Shown piece after piece: positions 40,925-51,931 of a stretch of 64,000 nucleotides of DNA. Positions within the stretch are counted from its first letter, which is position 1. Each line of letters begins with the position of its first letter. The stretch spans positions 1,116,001 through 1,180,000 of the forward strand of contig BCHS01000002.1 of assembly GCA_039545275.1 (NCBI GenBank). The letters are read 5' to 3'. The translations under genes were made by a program, and so were the position numbers. The DNA comes from Pseudomicrostroma phylloplanum. Taxonomy: Eukaryota > Basidiomycota > Exobasidiomycetes > Microstromatales. The notes under the pieces were generated by a model. It was not told the DNA's origin. It ran no database searches and saw nothing but the letters and a program-made list of their open reading frames with translations.

Positions 40925-43900
40925 ATGACCAAAAGCTTAATTCACGCGGTCAGGGATCGTAAGTCGCAAGGTCCAGAGCAGCTCCATACAAGACCAACCT
41001 GCTGACCTCTATACTTGCAACATCCTTTCACTCTCCAGGCTACCTCACATCTATCAGATCTGTGCAGCCCCCTAGCAGATGGAAAGTCTTGGTGGTGGAT
41101 TCGTATACCCAAAAGCTGCTCAATTCGGTGCTCAAGCTCAATGACATTCTGCAGCAGAATGTTTCCACAGTAGAGAACATTGAGCACAATCGGCAACCTC
41201 AGACCAGCTTCGAAGCATGCTACCTGCTCACGCCGACCAGCGCAAATGTGGACGGAATCATCAGGGACCTGGCGCCTGGGCAGGGACGGCCTCAACAATA
41301 CGCTGCTGGCCACATCTTCTTTGTCGATGGTTAGTTCTCGCCAGTGCCAGTCTCATCAGGTCGGGCGGCCACAGACTGACCCAGTCTACTGCGACACTGC
41401 CTACCTCATACAGCCCTTTCGGAACCTTTACTGCATAAACTGACCAGCTCTCCTGCCGAGCCGTCACTCAAGCAGCTAGTCGAGATCTTCTCCAACTTTT
41501 GGCGTGAGTATCGTCGAGGCAACTGCTGCGCAGAGCGTTCTCGATCACCGCACATGCTAACTGCCCTACTTTTTGACACCGGCAGCACTCGAGGCTCAGA
41601 CTTTCTCCCTCAAGAGTCCACAGTCTTTCATGAACCTCTACCGGCCTATTGGCGGAGCGTTTGGTCCGGATCCCACCGAAGCGAGGCGAGCCATCGAGGA
41701 CGACCTCTTCTTCGCAACACAGACTCTCTTCAACGTCTGCGTCACCCTCAACGAGTTCCCCTTGATCCGGTACTACAACCCTTCCCACCCTGCTTTGGGA
41801 CCTCTCTCTGCCGAAGGACCATCCTCGGGGGGGCATCCTGGCAGCGCTAGGTTAGGCAGGCTCGGATCTTCTTCCTCTTCTTCAGCTGGCGAGCATTTCA
41901 CCAAGAAGCTGGCTATCAGGCTGCAACAAACTCTCGATGACTACCGTAGAGACAATGAGACAAAGCCAGACGTCGGTCGGCCTCGGGGTATCCTCTTCAT
42001 CACTGATCGGTCTATGGACCCCCTAGCACCTCTGCTGCATGAATTCACCTATCAGGCTATGGCCAATGACCTTCTAGCCATCGAAGATGGCCTCAAGTAC
42101 CATTACAAGTACCAGAATGCTGATGGCAAGAGCGAGGAGAAAGATGCCGTTCTCAGTGACGAAGACTCAGTCTGGGTTGCAATCCGTCATTTGCATATCG
42201 CCGAAGCCATCGACAAGCTCTCGCGCGACTTCCGACATCACGCCGGCGAGGCGGGAGCGTTTGCCAGCGAAGGCTCGAGCTTGAATGATATGAGGGACAT
42301 GCTCGCCAGTCTGCCTCACATGCAGGAGATGAAGGACAAGTTGAGTCTCCATCTCACAATGGCTCAAGACTGCATGTCTCGCTTCGAGAAGACGCGTCTG
42401 CCCTCGCAGGCAATGGTGGAGCAGAACTGTGCGACGAGATTGACGCCCGAAGGCCAGAAGCCAAGGACATTGGTCGAGGAGATGGTTCCTCTGCTAGACG
42501 ATCGCGCGGTCAGCAATGCAGACAAGGTCAGGGTCATTGCTCTGTACATCATGTTCTGTGAAGGCGTCAACGACGAAGACCGCAAAAGACTCTTCCAGCA
42601 TGCTCGTCTGGGTCTGCACGAGATGGACGCCGTCAATAATTTGGTCCAGTTGGGTGTGCAAGTAGTGAAGGATCCTGCTCAGTCTTCCGCTTGGGACGGA
42701 TGGCTTCGAAACAAAGGAAAGCGGAGGCAGCAGCCGACGAATGGAGACAATGAGTACGAGCTAAGCCGATATCAGCCACTGGTCAAGCTCATGGTAGAGG
42801 ACCACTTCACTGGCAAGCTCGATCAGAGTACCTATCCCTACGTGAAAGACGCGCCCCCTGAGCTCGCAAGCTCTTCGCCGAGCTACCTGCCCGGGGCACT
42901 TGCAAATACAGGAAGAGACTCGCCACTGGCACGGGTGGCGGGCGCCGCAGGACTCTCATCATCCCCAGGCTCAGGTGCTTCTGCTCGTCCATCGGGTGCT
43001 CCCTCGTCCTTACGGAGTGCCAAACCTACGTGGCATCAGAAGCCCAGGGGCGGTGGCGCCGGAGCGGGTACCGGCGGCGGAGGAGGCATGGGCTCGAGTC
43101 ATAGCAGCTTCGAGACTCGGTCGGGTTCCTCGTCGATACGAGATGAGACGCGTCAAAGGGTGATGGTCTTCGTTGCTGGAGGGATGACCTACTCCGAGGT
43201 GCGCAGCATCTACCAACTCAGTGACAAGCTGCATAAAGATGGGTACATAGGCTCGTCACACACCTTCACCCCTGAGAGCTTCATCAACTCCCTAAAACAA
43301 TTCGGGAAAGCAAGTGACACAATTGGCGGGGCGGCGGGTGCTCAACGTTCCGGAGGGACGAATGGCCACGGACAACTGCCACCGAATGCTATGTCCCCTC
43401 CTCCAAGCGAGGGAGGCGGGCTGATGTCGAAGGCCCAGAGGGCCGTGCGGTCAAACAACAACGGCGACAGCCGCAGCAGCTCCCCACGCACACCAGCCTA
43501 TCCCTCTAGTGGCTCGACCAACTACTCTTCGCCAGGACCAGGGCACGACAGCTTCGGCCAATCCCAATCTGGCGGCTTCGATCAAGGACAGTACGACAGA
43601 AGGTTCCAGACTGTGTCTGGCTCCCCCTCCCCATACGCTGGCAGTGGCGCCTACGGAGGAGGCCAAAATTCTCAGGGTGGATCGCAGCCGCAACCTCACG
43701 GCGGACCAGGGGATATGCATCGCAGTCCAGCCACCTTCTCGGGTGCTACCGGTGCCTCCATTGCGGGTCACTCACTGAAGAGCGCCGCTTCGTACTCTGG
43801 CAGCGTCGGAGACGTGTCGCTCAACTCGACGGGAAGCGGTGCATCGGGAGACAAGAGCAAGAGGAAGATCAAGAATGTCTTTGGCTTCAAGAAGGGTTGA
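40925..43900 (+). CDS. SEC1: Sec1-type SM protein (exocytic SNARE regulator)
   Basis: This protein binds the plasma-membrane SNARE complex and is required for secretory-vesicle fusion at growth sites. Exons 40925-40958, 41039-41329, 41414-41503 and 41586-43900 give 909 aa. The start MTKSLIHAVRDRYLTSIRSVQPPSRWKVLVVDSYTQKLLNSVLKLNDILQQNV is characteristic of Sec1/Munc18 domain 1 and favours Sec1 over Vps45 or Sly1. FEACYLLTPTSANVDGIIRDL, HIFFVDALSEPLL, FNVCVTLNEFPLIRYY, RGILFITDRSMDPLAPLLHEFTYQAM and VMVFVAGGMTYSEVRSIYQL complete the fold. The fourth-last domain element is interrupted by about 100 Gly/Ser/Pro-rich residues. A further 190-residue low-complexity C-terminal tail ends in the basic KSKRKIKNVFGFKKG. 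The second intron uses the rare donor GTTAGT. Confidence 0.95.
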
Positions 43901-44321
43901 GAGGAGAGTGTATAACGTTCAGGTGTGGGAGCGGGAAAGCAGGACGAGCGAGTGGTGTGGCCTGTGTATACGAGGGCCTTGTTGCATGCCTGTAAATGGA
44001 CATTCCTTGTCGCTATACTCACGATCCTGTCCTTTACGAATCTCATGAGGTCGCTACGTGAGGCTGCGCCTGTCTCCACGAGCGCTGGCTCGTACCGTAC
44101 CGTGGTCGACTGGGATTGAGACTCCGCCTGCATCCATCTACGCGGGTCGCGTCGAGTAACACATTTGCCGTTTCCCACTCACCTGTACCAAACTGCACCT
44201 CTTACTGCCTTCTGGTCCACCACCTTCGCGAACACCACCCTGCCTCTACTTTCTTGCTCCCTCGTGCAATAGGATTCAAGCGCTCTGATAGCAACCACAT
44301 CGCGACAGGCGGACCACCACA
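43901..44321. other. Intergenic region between Sec1 and Msh2
   Basis: 421 bp of Sec1 3' flank and Msh2 promoter, without recognisable extra features. Confidence 0.5.
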
Positions 44322-47300
44322 ATGTCCGGTCTGATGTACGGAGCGGGTGGGCGAGGCTTTGAGAAGCCTGCCGAGTCCAACCTGGGTGGGTAACGAGCTC
44401 TTGGCCCCCTCTGCGATATTATGGATGGAATTGATGCTGAACAGATCTTCTTTCTACTTGTGACAGACTCGGGCGCTGAGGATAGCTTTGCGAAGTACTT
44501 TGCGTCGATGCCTGAGAAGCCGGATGGGATGGTCAGGCTCTTCGATCGAGCGGTGAGTAGCGCAGCGTACCCTCGGCTGGAAGCGTCTCTATATGCACTC
44601 GTGCTCGGGCTCTGAAACCCCTCTCAACTCTGCTTTTCTTCGCTTCGACGTACAGGACTACTACACAGCGCACGGAGACGATGCGATCCTCGTCGCCACC
44701 TCAGTCTTCAAGACTCTCTCCATCATCAAGTACTGGGGCGGCAGCTCCGGCTCCAGCAGTGGCGCCAGCGGCAGCAAGAAAGGCCTCCCTTCGGTGAATC
44801 TGAGCGTGGCTGCTGCTAAGGCCTTCTTGAGGGACGCTTTGACGAGCAAGCAGATGAGGATTGAGATTTGGAAGGGAGGTGGGAAGCGGTCGAATTCTTG
44901 GAAGGTGGACAGACAGGTGAGTAGGCTGGGCAGGAGTCGGGCCTTGACATGTGATCTGACTTGTCCTGGTGCACCCCTCTGCAGGCTTCTCCCGGCAACT
45001 TGCAAGATGTGGAAGACCTTCTCTTCATGTCGTCTGACATCACGAGCTCGCCGATCGTCATGGCGCTCAAGTTGCGCTCTGTGGATGGTGTGCCGCACGT
45101 TGGAGCCGCGTTTGCAGATGCTACCAATCGTGTGCTAGGGGTTTCGGAATTTGCCGATAATGACTTATTCAGCAACGTCGAGGTGAGTCAGATCGATTGA
45201 AGTTGGACGTCCTGCTGCCGCTATGCTGACTACCCGTTCTTGGTCTCGTCCCTTAGTCTCTGGTGATTCAGCTGGGGGTCAAGGAGTGCCTCCTTCCCGA
45301 TGACGGCAACGATCCAGATCTGCAAAGACTCGTCAAAGTCATTGACAGCTGCGGAGTCATCCAGACCCTTCGCAAGAAGAGCGAGTTCAACAGTGGCAGC
45401 GTAGAGCAAGACCTCAATCGTCTGCTCAACGAGGAGAATGCCGGCGCAACCCTGCCAGAGTTCTCAAAGAAGATTGCGATGGGCTCGATGAGCGTCCTGA
45501 TGTCCTACCTGGGCCTTCTCCACGACGATACAAACTTCGGACAGTACGCCATCTCCACGCACGACCTGTCCCAGTTCTTGCGACTGGACGCCTCAGCCGT
45601 GCGAGCCCTCAGTCTCTTCTCTGAGCCAGGGGCGAGTCGATCCATGAGCGTCTTTGGCCTCCTGAACAAGTGCAAGACTTCTCAGGGCACTCGCCTCCTG
45701 GGTCAATGGCTCAAGCAGCCGCTCGTCAACCTGCACGAAATCAATCGTCGCCACGATCTCGTTGAGATCTTTGTTGAAGACTCGATGGCTCGACAGACGC
45801 TGCAGAGCGAGCACCTGAGGTTGATGCCCGACTTGCGGAGGATCAGCAAGAAGTTCCAGAAGCAGGTCGCATCACTCGAGGATGTCGTCAGAGTGTATCA
45901 GGCCGTCCTTCGGCTGGGCGACCTGGTAGAAGTCATCACCAGCGCTGACACGCCCAGTGAGCGACACGGTAAAGTCCTGCAGGAGGCCTTCGGCACACCC
46001 ATTAAGACGTCGAATACCAATCTGGCAATGTTCGTCGAGATGGTCGAGGCGACTCTAGACCTGAGCGAGCTCGAGAATCACAACTTCGTCATCAAGCCCG
46101 ATTTTGATGAGAAGCTTCGCACAATCAAGGACAGCCTGGATCAGGTCCGAGATCAGATCGACGAGCAACACAGGCTATCAGGCAAGGATTTGAAGCTCGA
46201 CATTGAGAAGAAGCTACACTTAGAGAATCACTCTACGTACGGCTACTGTCTGCGCGTGACCCGAACAGAAGCCAATGCCATCAAGGGCAAGAGGGGCTAC
46301 ACAGACATCGCCACGATTAAGGGCGGTGTATACTTCACCACAAGCGCGCTGAAGGAGCTCGATGAAGAGTTCCGGACATTGTCTGACCAGTACGGCACCA
46401 CCCAGAGTAAGCTGGTGCAAGACGTCATCGGTATCGCAGCGACGTACTGCTCCCCCTTGGACCAGCTGAACATCAAGCTGGCCGAACTGGACGTCATCGT
46501 TGCCTTTGCGCATGTCTCTGCAAATGCTCCCGAGCCCTACATCAGGCCAGATCTCGTCGAAATGGGCGGCGAACGTCGTGGGGACCTCAAGGTTGTAGCG
46601 GCACGTCACCCAGTGCTAGAGGTGCAGGAGGACATCAGTTTCATCGCCAACGACGTCGAGATGGTGCACGACCAGTCAGAATTTCTTGTCATCACCGGAC
46701 CAAACATGGGCGGAAAGTCGACCTTCATCCGCCAAGTAGGCATCCTTGCCCTGATGGCCCAAGCTGGCTGCTTTGTGCCCGCCTCACAAGGAGCTCAACT
46801 GCCCATCTTCGACTGTATCCTCGCGCGTGTGGGGGCAGGAGACTCCCAAGTCAAGGGCGTGTCCACCTTCATGCAGGAGATGCTCGAGCTGGCCCAAATC
46901 CTAAAGACGGCCACTCCCGACTCGCTAGTGCTCATCGACGAGCTCGGACGCGGGACCTCGACGTACGACGGTTTCGGCATCGCCTATGCCGCCTCGGAGT
47001 GGATCGCGACAAAGGTAAGGTGCAAGACGCTCTTCGCCTCGCACTTTGCCGAGATCACCTCGCTGGCGGAGCAGGTCCCGCACGTGCGCAACTTGCACGT
47101 CGTTGCCCACGTTACGCAGCGCAGGGGTGGAGGCAAGCAGGACAGGGATATCACGCTCCTCTACCAGGTGAAGGAGGGCATCTCCGACCGTTCCTACGGT
47201 ATCCACGTAGCCGAGCTTGCCGGGTTCCCAGAGAGCGTCATCCGTCTTGCGAAGCGCAAGGCCGAGGAGCTAGAGGACTACCAAGAGGAAGACGAGGAAG

Positions 47301-47620
47301 AAGAGGCAGGCGCAGGCGGTGATGGGGCCGTAGCGGCTGCACGGGCTGCTGCCAAGCTCGACCTGCCAAAGGATGTGACCGACGCTGGGACTGCCCTCGT
47401 CGAGGAGTTCCTCCAGACGTGGGCCAAGAGGACTTCCGCTCTCGCTGCTGCACAGCCAGAGGACGCAGTGATGCAAGAGGGGGAAGAGGGGGCCGTCAGC
47501 CGGAAGAGGGCAAGATTGGACGCCTCGGTTGAGCTGGCCGAATTGAGGAAGGTCACGGAGGAGTACAGGGAGAGGATCGAGAGCAATCCCTGGGCCAAGC
47601 AGGTCCTGGCGACCTTCTAG
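44322..47620 (+). CDS. MSH2: DNA mismatch repair protein Msh2
   Basis: MutS homologue that pairs with Msh6 or Msh3 to recognise mismatches and loops in the nucleus. Five exons (44322-44385, 44467-44552, 44656-44916, 44985-45182, 45257-47620) give 990 aa; the first intron has a GTGGGT donor. The N-terminal mismatch-binding domain includes [32 protein letters not shown]. The core/lever is marked by SVFGLLNKCKTSQGTRLLGQWLKQPL. The ATPase has Walker A GPNMGGKST (684-692), DELGRGTSTYDGFG (from 764) and the FASHFAEIT switch. The C-terminus has an acidic insert (YQEEDEEEEAGAGG) before the Msh6-interaction helices. Slightly longer than yeast Msh2 (964 aa). No truncation is seen; the catalytic residues are intact. 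Confidence 0.98.
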
Positions 47621-47778
47621 ACTATGGACATCGGGCTGGGCGCACGGTGAAGGTGACGACGATGACGCTAGCGACCTAATGTTGATACATGTACAGCTGC
47701 CGAAACACAAATCGAGCATGAAAAAGCATGAGTCTATCCCCTTGGTCCACCACCCCACCTCCTATCCTGATCCTCCCA

Positions 47779-47810
47779 TCCTTCCTTCCTTCCTTCCGTC
47801 CGTCCGTCCT
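47779..47810. repeat. CCTT/CCGT short tandem repeat
   Basis: Four to five CTTC units followed by three to four CGTC units in the 200-bp space between the stops of Msh2 and Tgs1. Simple repeat with no function visible. Confidence 0.85.
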
Positions 47811-47820
47811 TGCCGCACCC

Positions 47821-49366
47821 TTACTCCTCCCACCCACTAGCAAGAGCACCACAATAAACAGCGAGCGCCTTCAACCCGCTCCCGAGGAACTGCTCCTCGA
47901 CGGCAATGAGCTCTTGTCCTCGCTCGCACTCTTGACCATCCCGCAGCGTCCCCTGCCCCGTTAGCTTCGCAATCTCCCACAGGTCGCAATTGCGCGGAAG
48001 GTACAAAGCCACATTGGGCGTGATACTCCTGGCTAGGTCGTACAGCTCTTGTCCCGGCAGCGGTAGGAGCGAGGAGAGGGGATAGTACGCGTACTGCTTG
48101 CGCTCAGGACCTGGCTCGGTAGCTGCTTGTGTCGAGAGTCCTCCGGTGGGCAAGGATGAGGCGAGCGCTTGCTCCCGGATGAGCTGCGGAGTGGAGAAGG
48201 AGGTCGGGAGGGAGGCCGCGAGGGACGCTGATGCTGAGGTGATGGCTTCGTCTAGAGGAGTAGAGGCTGCCGCACTTTGGTCGCCATCCGCACCATCGAG
48301 GGGAGGAGAGACTGGCGCCGGGACCGCGGGAGGCATCCCTGCGTTCTGATAGTCCACCCCGCCCCACGGTGGGGAGAGGAAGACGACGTCGATCGCGGTA
48401 TTCTCTTCGCCCTCCCAACGAGACGTCGATGCATTGGTCTGCTGTGTCTTCTTCCCCCTCTTCTTCTTGCCAGCTGTCTCCTTCCCCGGTGCGTCTCGCT
48501 CCGCGTTGGCCTTCTTCCAATCCTTGACAAACTCAACAGCGTCCCCAACGAGGAAATGTATGCGCTCCTCGACTCCATAGATGCGCGCATTATGTCTGGC
48601 GTACTGGATCTTGTCCGGATCAATATCGACCGCAATGACCCTCGTCGTAGGCTGCCCGTTCTCCTGTTCCTGACCCTGCTCTTCCATCCCCGCCAGAGCG
48701 AATTGAATGGCATTACCCCCTGCTCCGCAGAAGAGGTCGAGGATGACTATCTCCCTCTCCTTGCCCTTATCGAGGCGTCTTTGCTGCCTTTGTTGCTGCT
48801 GCTGTTGCTCCTCCTCAGACGGCAGGAGAGGGTAGAGACACCTGCTTGCGATACGGGCGGCAATGACTTCAGGCGTGACAGAGAACCAGGATTGAGCATC
48901 CATGAGGATGCCTTCGTCGAAGCGGGAGAAGAGCCGGTAGCGACTGTACCAGTCTGCGGGAACGATCACAGGAATGGGAAATGAGAGCGGAGAGTCAGCG
49001 TTACTTGGCTTGGGAAAAAGCAGGAAGTGGGCGGTTGAGGCCGAGAGACTCACACTTGGTCATCTCCTTTGGCATCTTCTTGGCCTCTGTGATAGCTCTG
49101 GAGCGCCAATCCTGCCTGCTCGTCTCCTCCTCCGCATCTTCCTTCACTTCCTCCTGCAAGGGATTTGCGGATCCCGACTGAGGGACAGCGGCAGCAGTAC
49201 GAGATTGAGAAGCCGAAGACGTGCCTTTGCCTTTGTCCCTGCCCTCGCCATTCGAAGTCGAAGGTCCATTGCCCTCGGTAGTGCTCGGCTCACCAGCATC
49301 ACTGCTGAGCCTCTTGCGCTTCATTGCCTTTGCCGTGCTTGGAGTAGAGATGCTTGTGCTTGTCAT
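47821..49366 (-). CDS. TGS1: Trimethylguanosine synthase Tgs1
   Basis: Methyltransferase that converts the m7G cap of snRNA, snoRNA and telomerase RNA to the 2,2,7-trimethyl cap. Two exons (49366-49054, 48953-47821) give 481 aa. Exon 1 encodes a disordered Ser/Thr/Lys-rich leader with a basic KAMKRKRL nuclear-localisation-like run. The junction forms [30 protein letters not shown], diagnostic for Tgs1. Motif I is ILDLFCGAGGNAIQFA, followed by VIAVDIDPDKIQYARHNARIYGVEERIHF. The catalytic motif IV is VVFLSPPWGGVDYQ. Two insertions, a Gln run (EEEQQQQQQRQQ) and an Ala/Ser/Pro-rich stretch after SPPWGG, are lineage-type additions. The protein continues to YLPRNCDLWEIAKL. The frame is open upstream of the ATG but with no other ATG. 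Confidence 0.95.
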
Positions 49367-49649
49367 ATTGTTTGTTGCAAAGGTGGAGGAGGAGCAGGAG
49401 GAGGAGCAAGGGGCGGAGGAGGTGGAAGAGCGCTTCGTCGAGCCGTATAAGGTATAAGGTGTAAGGGGTTCCTTCAGAGGAACAGGCAGCGAAATAGCGA
49501 AATCGACACCGCTGCCGGGAGTGGAGGAGAGTCCTCCGGGCTTCACTTCCAGCTCAGAGCCGAGGGAAAGACAAAGCAAGCTGCCTAAGCCCTGAGGATC
49601 TCAAGCTAGATCTAGATCTTGGCACTACCACAGAGTAGACAGACAGATA

Positions 49650-49676
49650 GGCAAAGGCAAAGGCAAAGGCAAAAGC
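49650..49676. repeat. GGCAAA hexanucleotide repeat
   Basis: About four copies of GGCAAA in the Tgs1 5' flank. Confidence 0.85.
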
Positions 49677-49970
49677 GTTCTTGCTACTCGGACCAAATAC
49701 CAAATCAGCTCCCCTCCCCTTTCCTTGCTCCTCTTGCCTCTTTCCCCTTTCCGCAAAACGGAACGGAACGGAGCTAGACTAGACTAGACGCACAGAAGAG
49801 ACTCCGGGGTCCGTGCTCCGCTCGCTCTATTCGTTCGGCTCCATCTCTGACCATCTCAGGTCACTGGCACTGGAGAGGCGGCGCAAGGGAGAGTAAGCAA
49901 GCAAGACGGTAGAAGTGGTTTGGACAGGTCCCTCCAGGCCAGTGTCACTCAGCTCAGCAACAGATCACAT

Positions 49971-49996
49971 TCGCTCGCTCGCTCGCTCGCTCGCTT
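49971..49996. repeat. TCGC tetranucleotide repeat
   Basis: Six uninterrupted TCGC units in the same intergenic region. Confidence 0.9.
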
Positions 49997-50319
49997 GTTC
50001 GAAGTCACGCCAATCAAGAATCAGTCGAAGGCGTCATTGATTAGGGGAGGATTGAATCCAGAAAGGCTAGAAGAGAGGAGGAAACATGTCGCGACGAAGC
50101 TTCAAGACGGGGGGAGGATGCTTGGACGGAGGATTGCATGCCGGAGTGCTCTGCCTGCCCAACGCACTAATGCAGGGTGAGGGGGGTTTCGAGAGTCGAC
50201 TCAAGAACGGCTGGAGTCCCAAGTCCATCTATTGCATTTCCCTTGCAAAAGCGTCGAAGGGAAAGCACTTCACTTATTACAGTAAGAGTGTCTGTCTGAC
50301 CGAACTAGTGTCCGAGGGT

Positions 50320-51931
50320 TTACCAGATACCGTGGCCTCCAGAAACGGTAATGTCCGCTCCGTTGCAGAAGCTCGAGGCGGGGGAAGCCAGCCACACGGC
50401 CACACCACGGATCTCGGCACTTCGTCCGATACGGCCCAGGGGGTTGCTGTTGCTCCACTTGGCAAGCAGGTGAGGGTTCTCGTCCAGGTACACCGAGGTC
50501 ATCCTGGTGCGGATGTGTCCGGGCGAGATGCAGTTGACTCGGATGTCGTGGGGTCCCCACTCGGCGGCAAGGTTACGGCCCATCTGCAACACGGCAGACT
50601 TCGAAGAGTTGTAGGCAACCCAGTGGTGGTCTCGGTTGACAATCGATCCGGACATCGAGGCAATCAGAATAATCGAGCCGTGGATCTCAGGCTGCTTGTA
50701 CATCTGGCGAGCGGCAGCTCGGGCAGTGAGGAAGACACCGAGGGTGTTGACATCGAACATCTTCCTGAAAGCCTCGGCAGGGTAGTCCAAGGCATTGTAG
50801 GTCTGCAGGATACCAGCAGCGGCAACACAGATGTCCATTCGTCCAGAGTCCTCGACAATAGCCTCCATGACCTTGTTGAGGTGATCGTCGTCAGTGACAG
50901 TGGCCTGGATGTACTTGAGGCTAGAGGGAGCAGGTGTGAAAGCAGGGGATGTCAGCAGACAAATTCTCTCCCTGTTCCCAGCTCTACCAGCAAAGTACGT
51001 CCGATCTGCGTCTACTCACTTCCTGTTCATGACCTTGCAGTGCTCGGCAACGATCTTGAACTCCTCAGAGGGAGTCTCGGGCATGTCAATGGCGTACACA
51101 TTGGCACCAGCCTCAACGTAAGCAAGAGCCATCTCCAGACCAAGACCTCCGTTACCACCAGAGATGACGGCAGTCTTGCCCTCGAGGGAGAACTCGGAGA
51201 AAATAGTAGTTGTATGGTTGTCTGACAGGACACAGCACAGAGGCGAGAGTCAGCACGAGCACGCTAGACTGCGGTGCGAGATCGAGCTCACGCTCTGCAT
51301 TTTGTCTCACCTTGCGAGTTCACATTCTCACGGAGAACAGCGTCCACTCCGACCTGCAGAAGGAGAATGGCAGAGAGGTCGATCAGTCGTCGCTCAGAGC
51401 ACTGCTGAGCCTTTGCGATTCACTCACATTCTCAACAGGGGGAGCAGGGCCGGGGTTCTGCTGTCGAAGGTTCTGATGGTCGATCTGCTGAATGTGGTCG
51501 GGGATGGTGGGGGTCCAGATGCTGAGCGACCTTGCGTCCTGGGCGGGTGCGAGCTGAGAGGGCGAATCCAAGGAAGTGCTTGACAGGTCAGTAAGGGAAG
51601 TGTTGCTCGCCTTGAAGCGAAACGGCAGCCGTCTTACTCACCCTTGGGGCGGCTGAAAATAGGCAAGGCGTGGGGGAAGGATGTGGGGAAGATGTCCGAA
51701 TGTCAGAAACATGATCTTGAGGCGTTGCATTGGAACCCTGCTCCCTCCGCCAGCGGCAATACACGACGCCTCCATTTTCGGCCTAGTACCGGCAAGGTCA
51801 CCGGTCACACACGCACGGACGAGACACTCACCGACGGTAGATCTGAGGAGACCGGAGCCCACGCTGGAGCGGAGGGCAGAGACAGGTGCTGAAGAGCGCA
51901 ATGCGGCTTGGCGAAGAGTCGAGGCGAACAT
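50320..51931 (-). CDS. Short-chain dehydrogenase with mitochondrial-type leader and 11-nt exon
   Basis: NAD(P)-dependent SDR, substrate unknown; the catalytic layout resembles fungal arabinitol/sorbose-type polyol dehydrogenases. Six exons keep phase throughout: 51931-51832, 51652-51642, 51553-51428, 51353-51311, 51221-51020, 50920-50320, giving 360 aa. The second exon is only 11 nt and encodes AAPR with its neighbours. The leader MFASTLRQAALRSSAPVSALRSSVGSGLLRSTVA is rich in Arg, Ser and Ala with no acids, as in mitochondrial presequences. The Rossmann domain starts FSLEGKTAVISGGNGGLGLEMALAYVEAGANVYAIDMP; VAAAGIL replaces the usual NNAG; SMSGSIVN...YNSSKSAV holds the catalytic Ser, Tyr and Lys. 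The end GADITVSGGHGIW is typical. The acceptor at 51554 was chosen for phase and reading sense. Confidence 0.87.

Larger units (their letters stand above)
49367..50319. other. Intergenic region upstream of Tgs1
   Basis: About 950 bp with a GGCAAA repeat at 49650-49676, GGAAC/CTAGA repeats near 49760-49790 and a GCTC run at about 49971-49996. No exon on either strand is convincing. Confidence 0.55.

Noticed and set aside
49971..49996. TCGC run as a possible CRISPR or insertion-sequence end
   Set aside because: Plain tetranucleotide repeat without spacers, inverted partner or transposase; the genome is eukaryotic.
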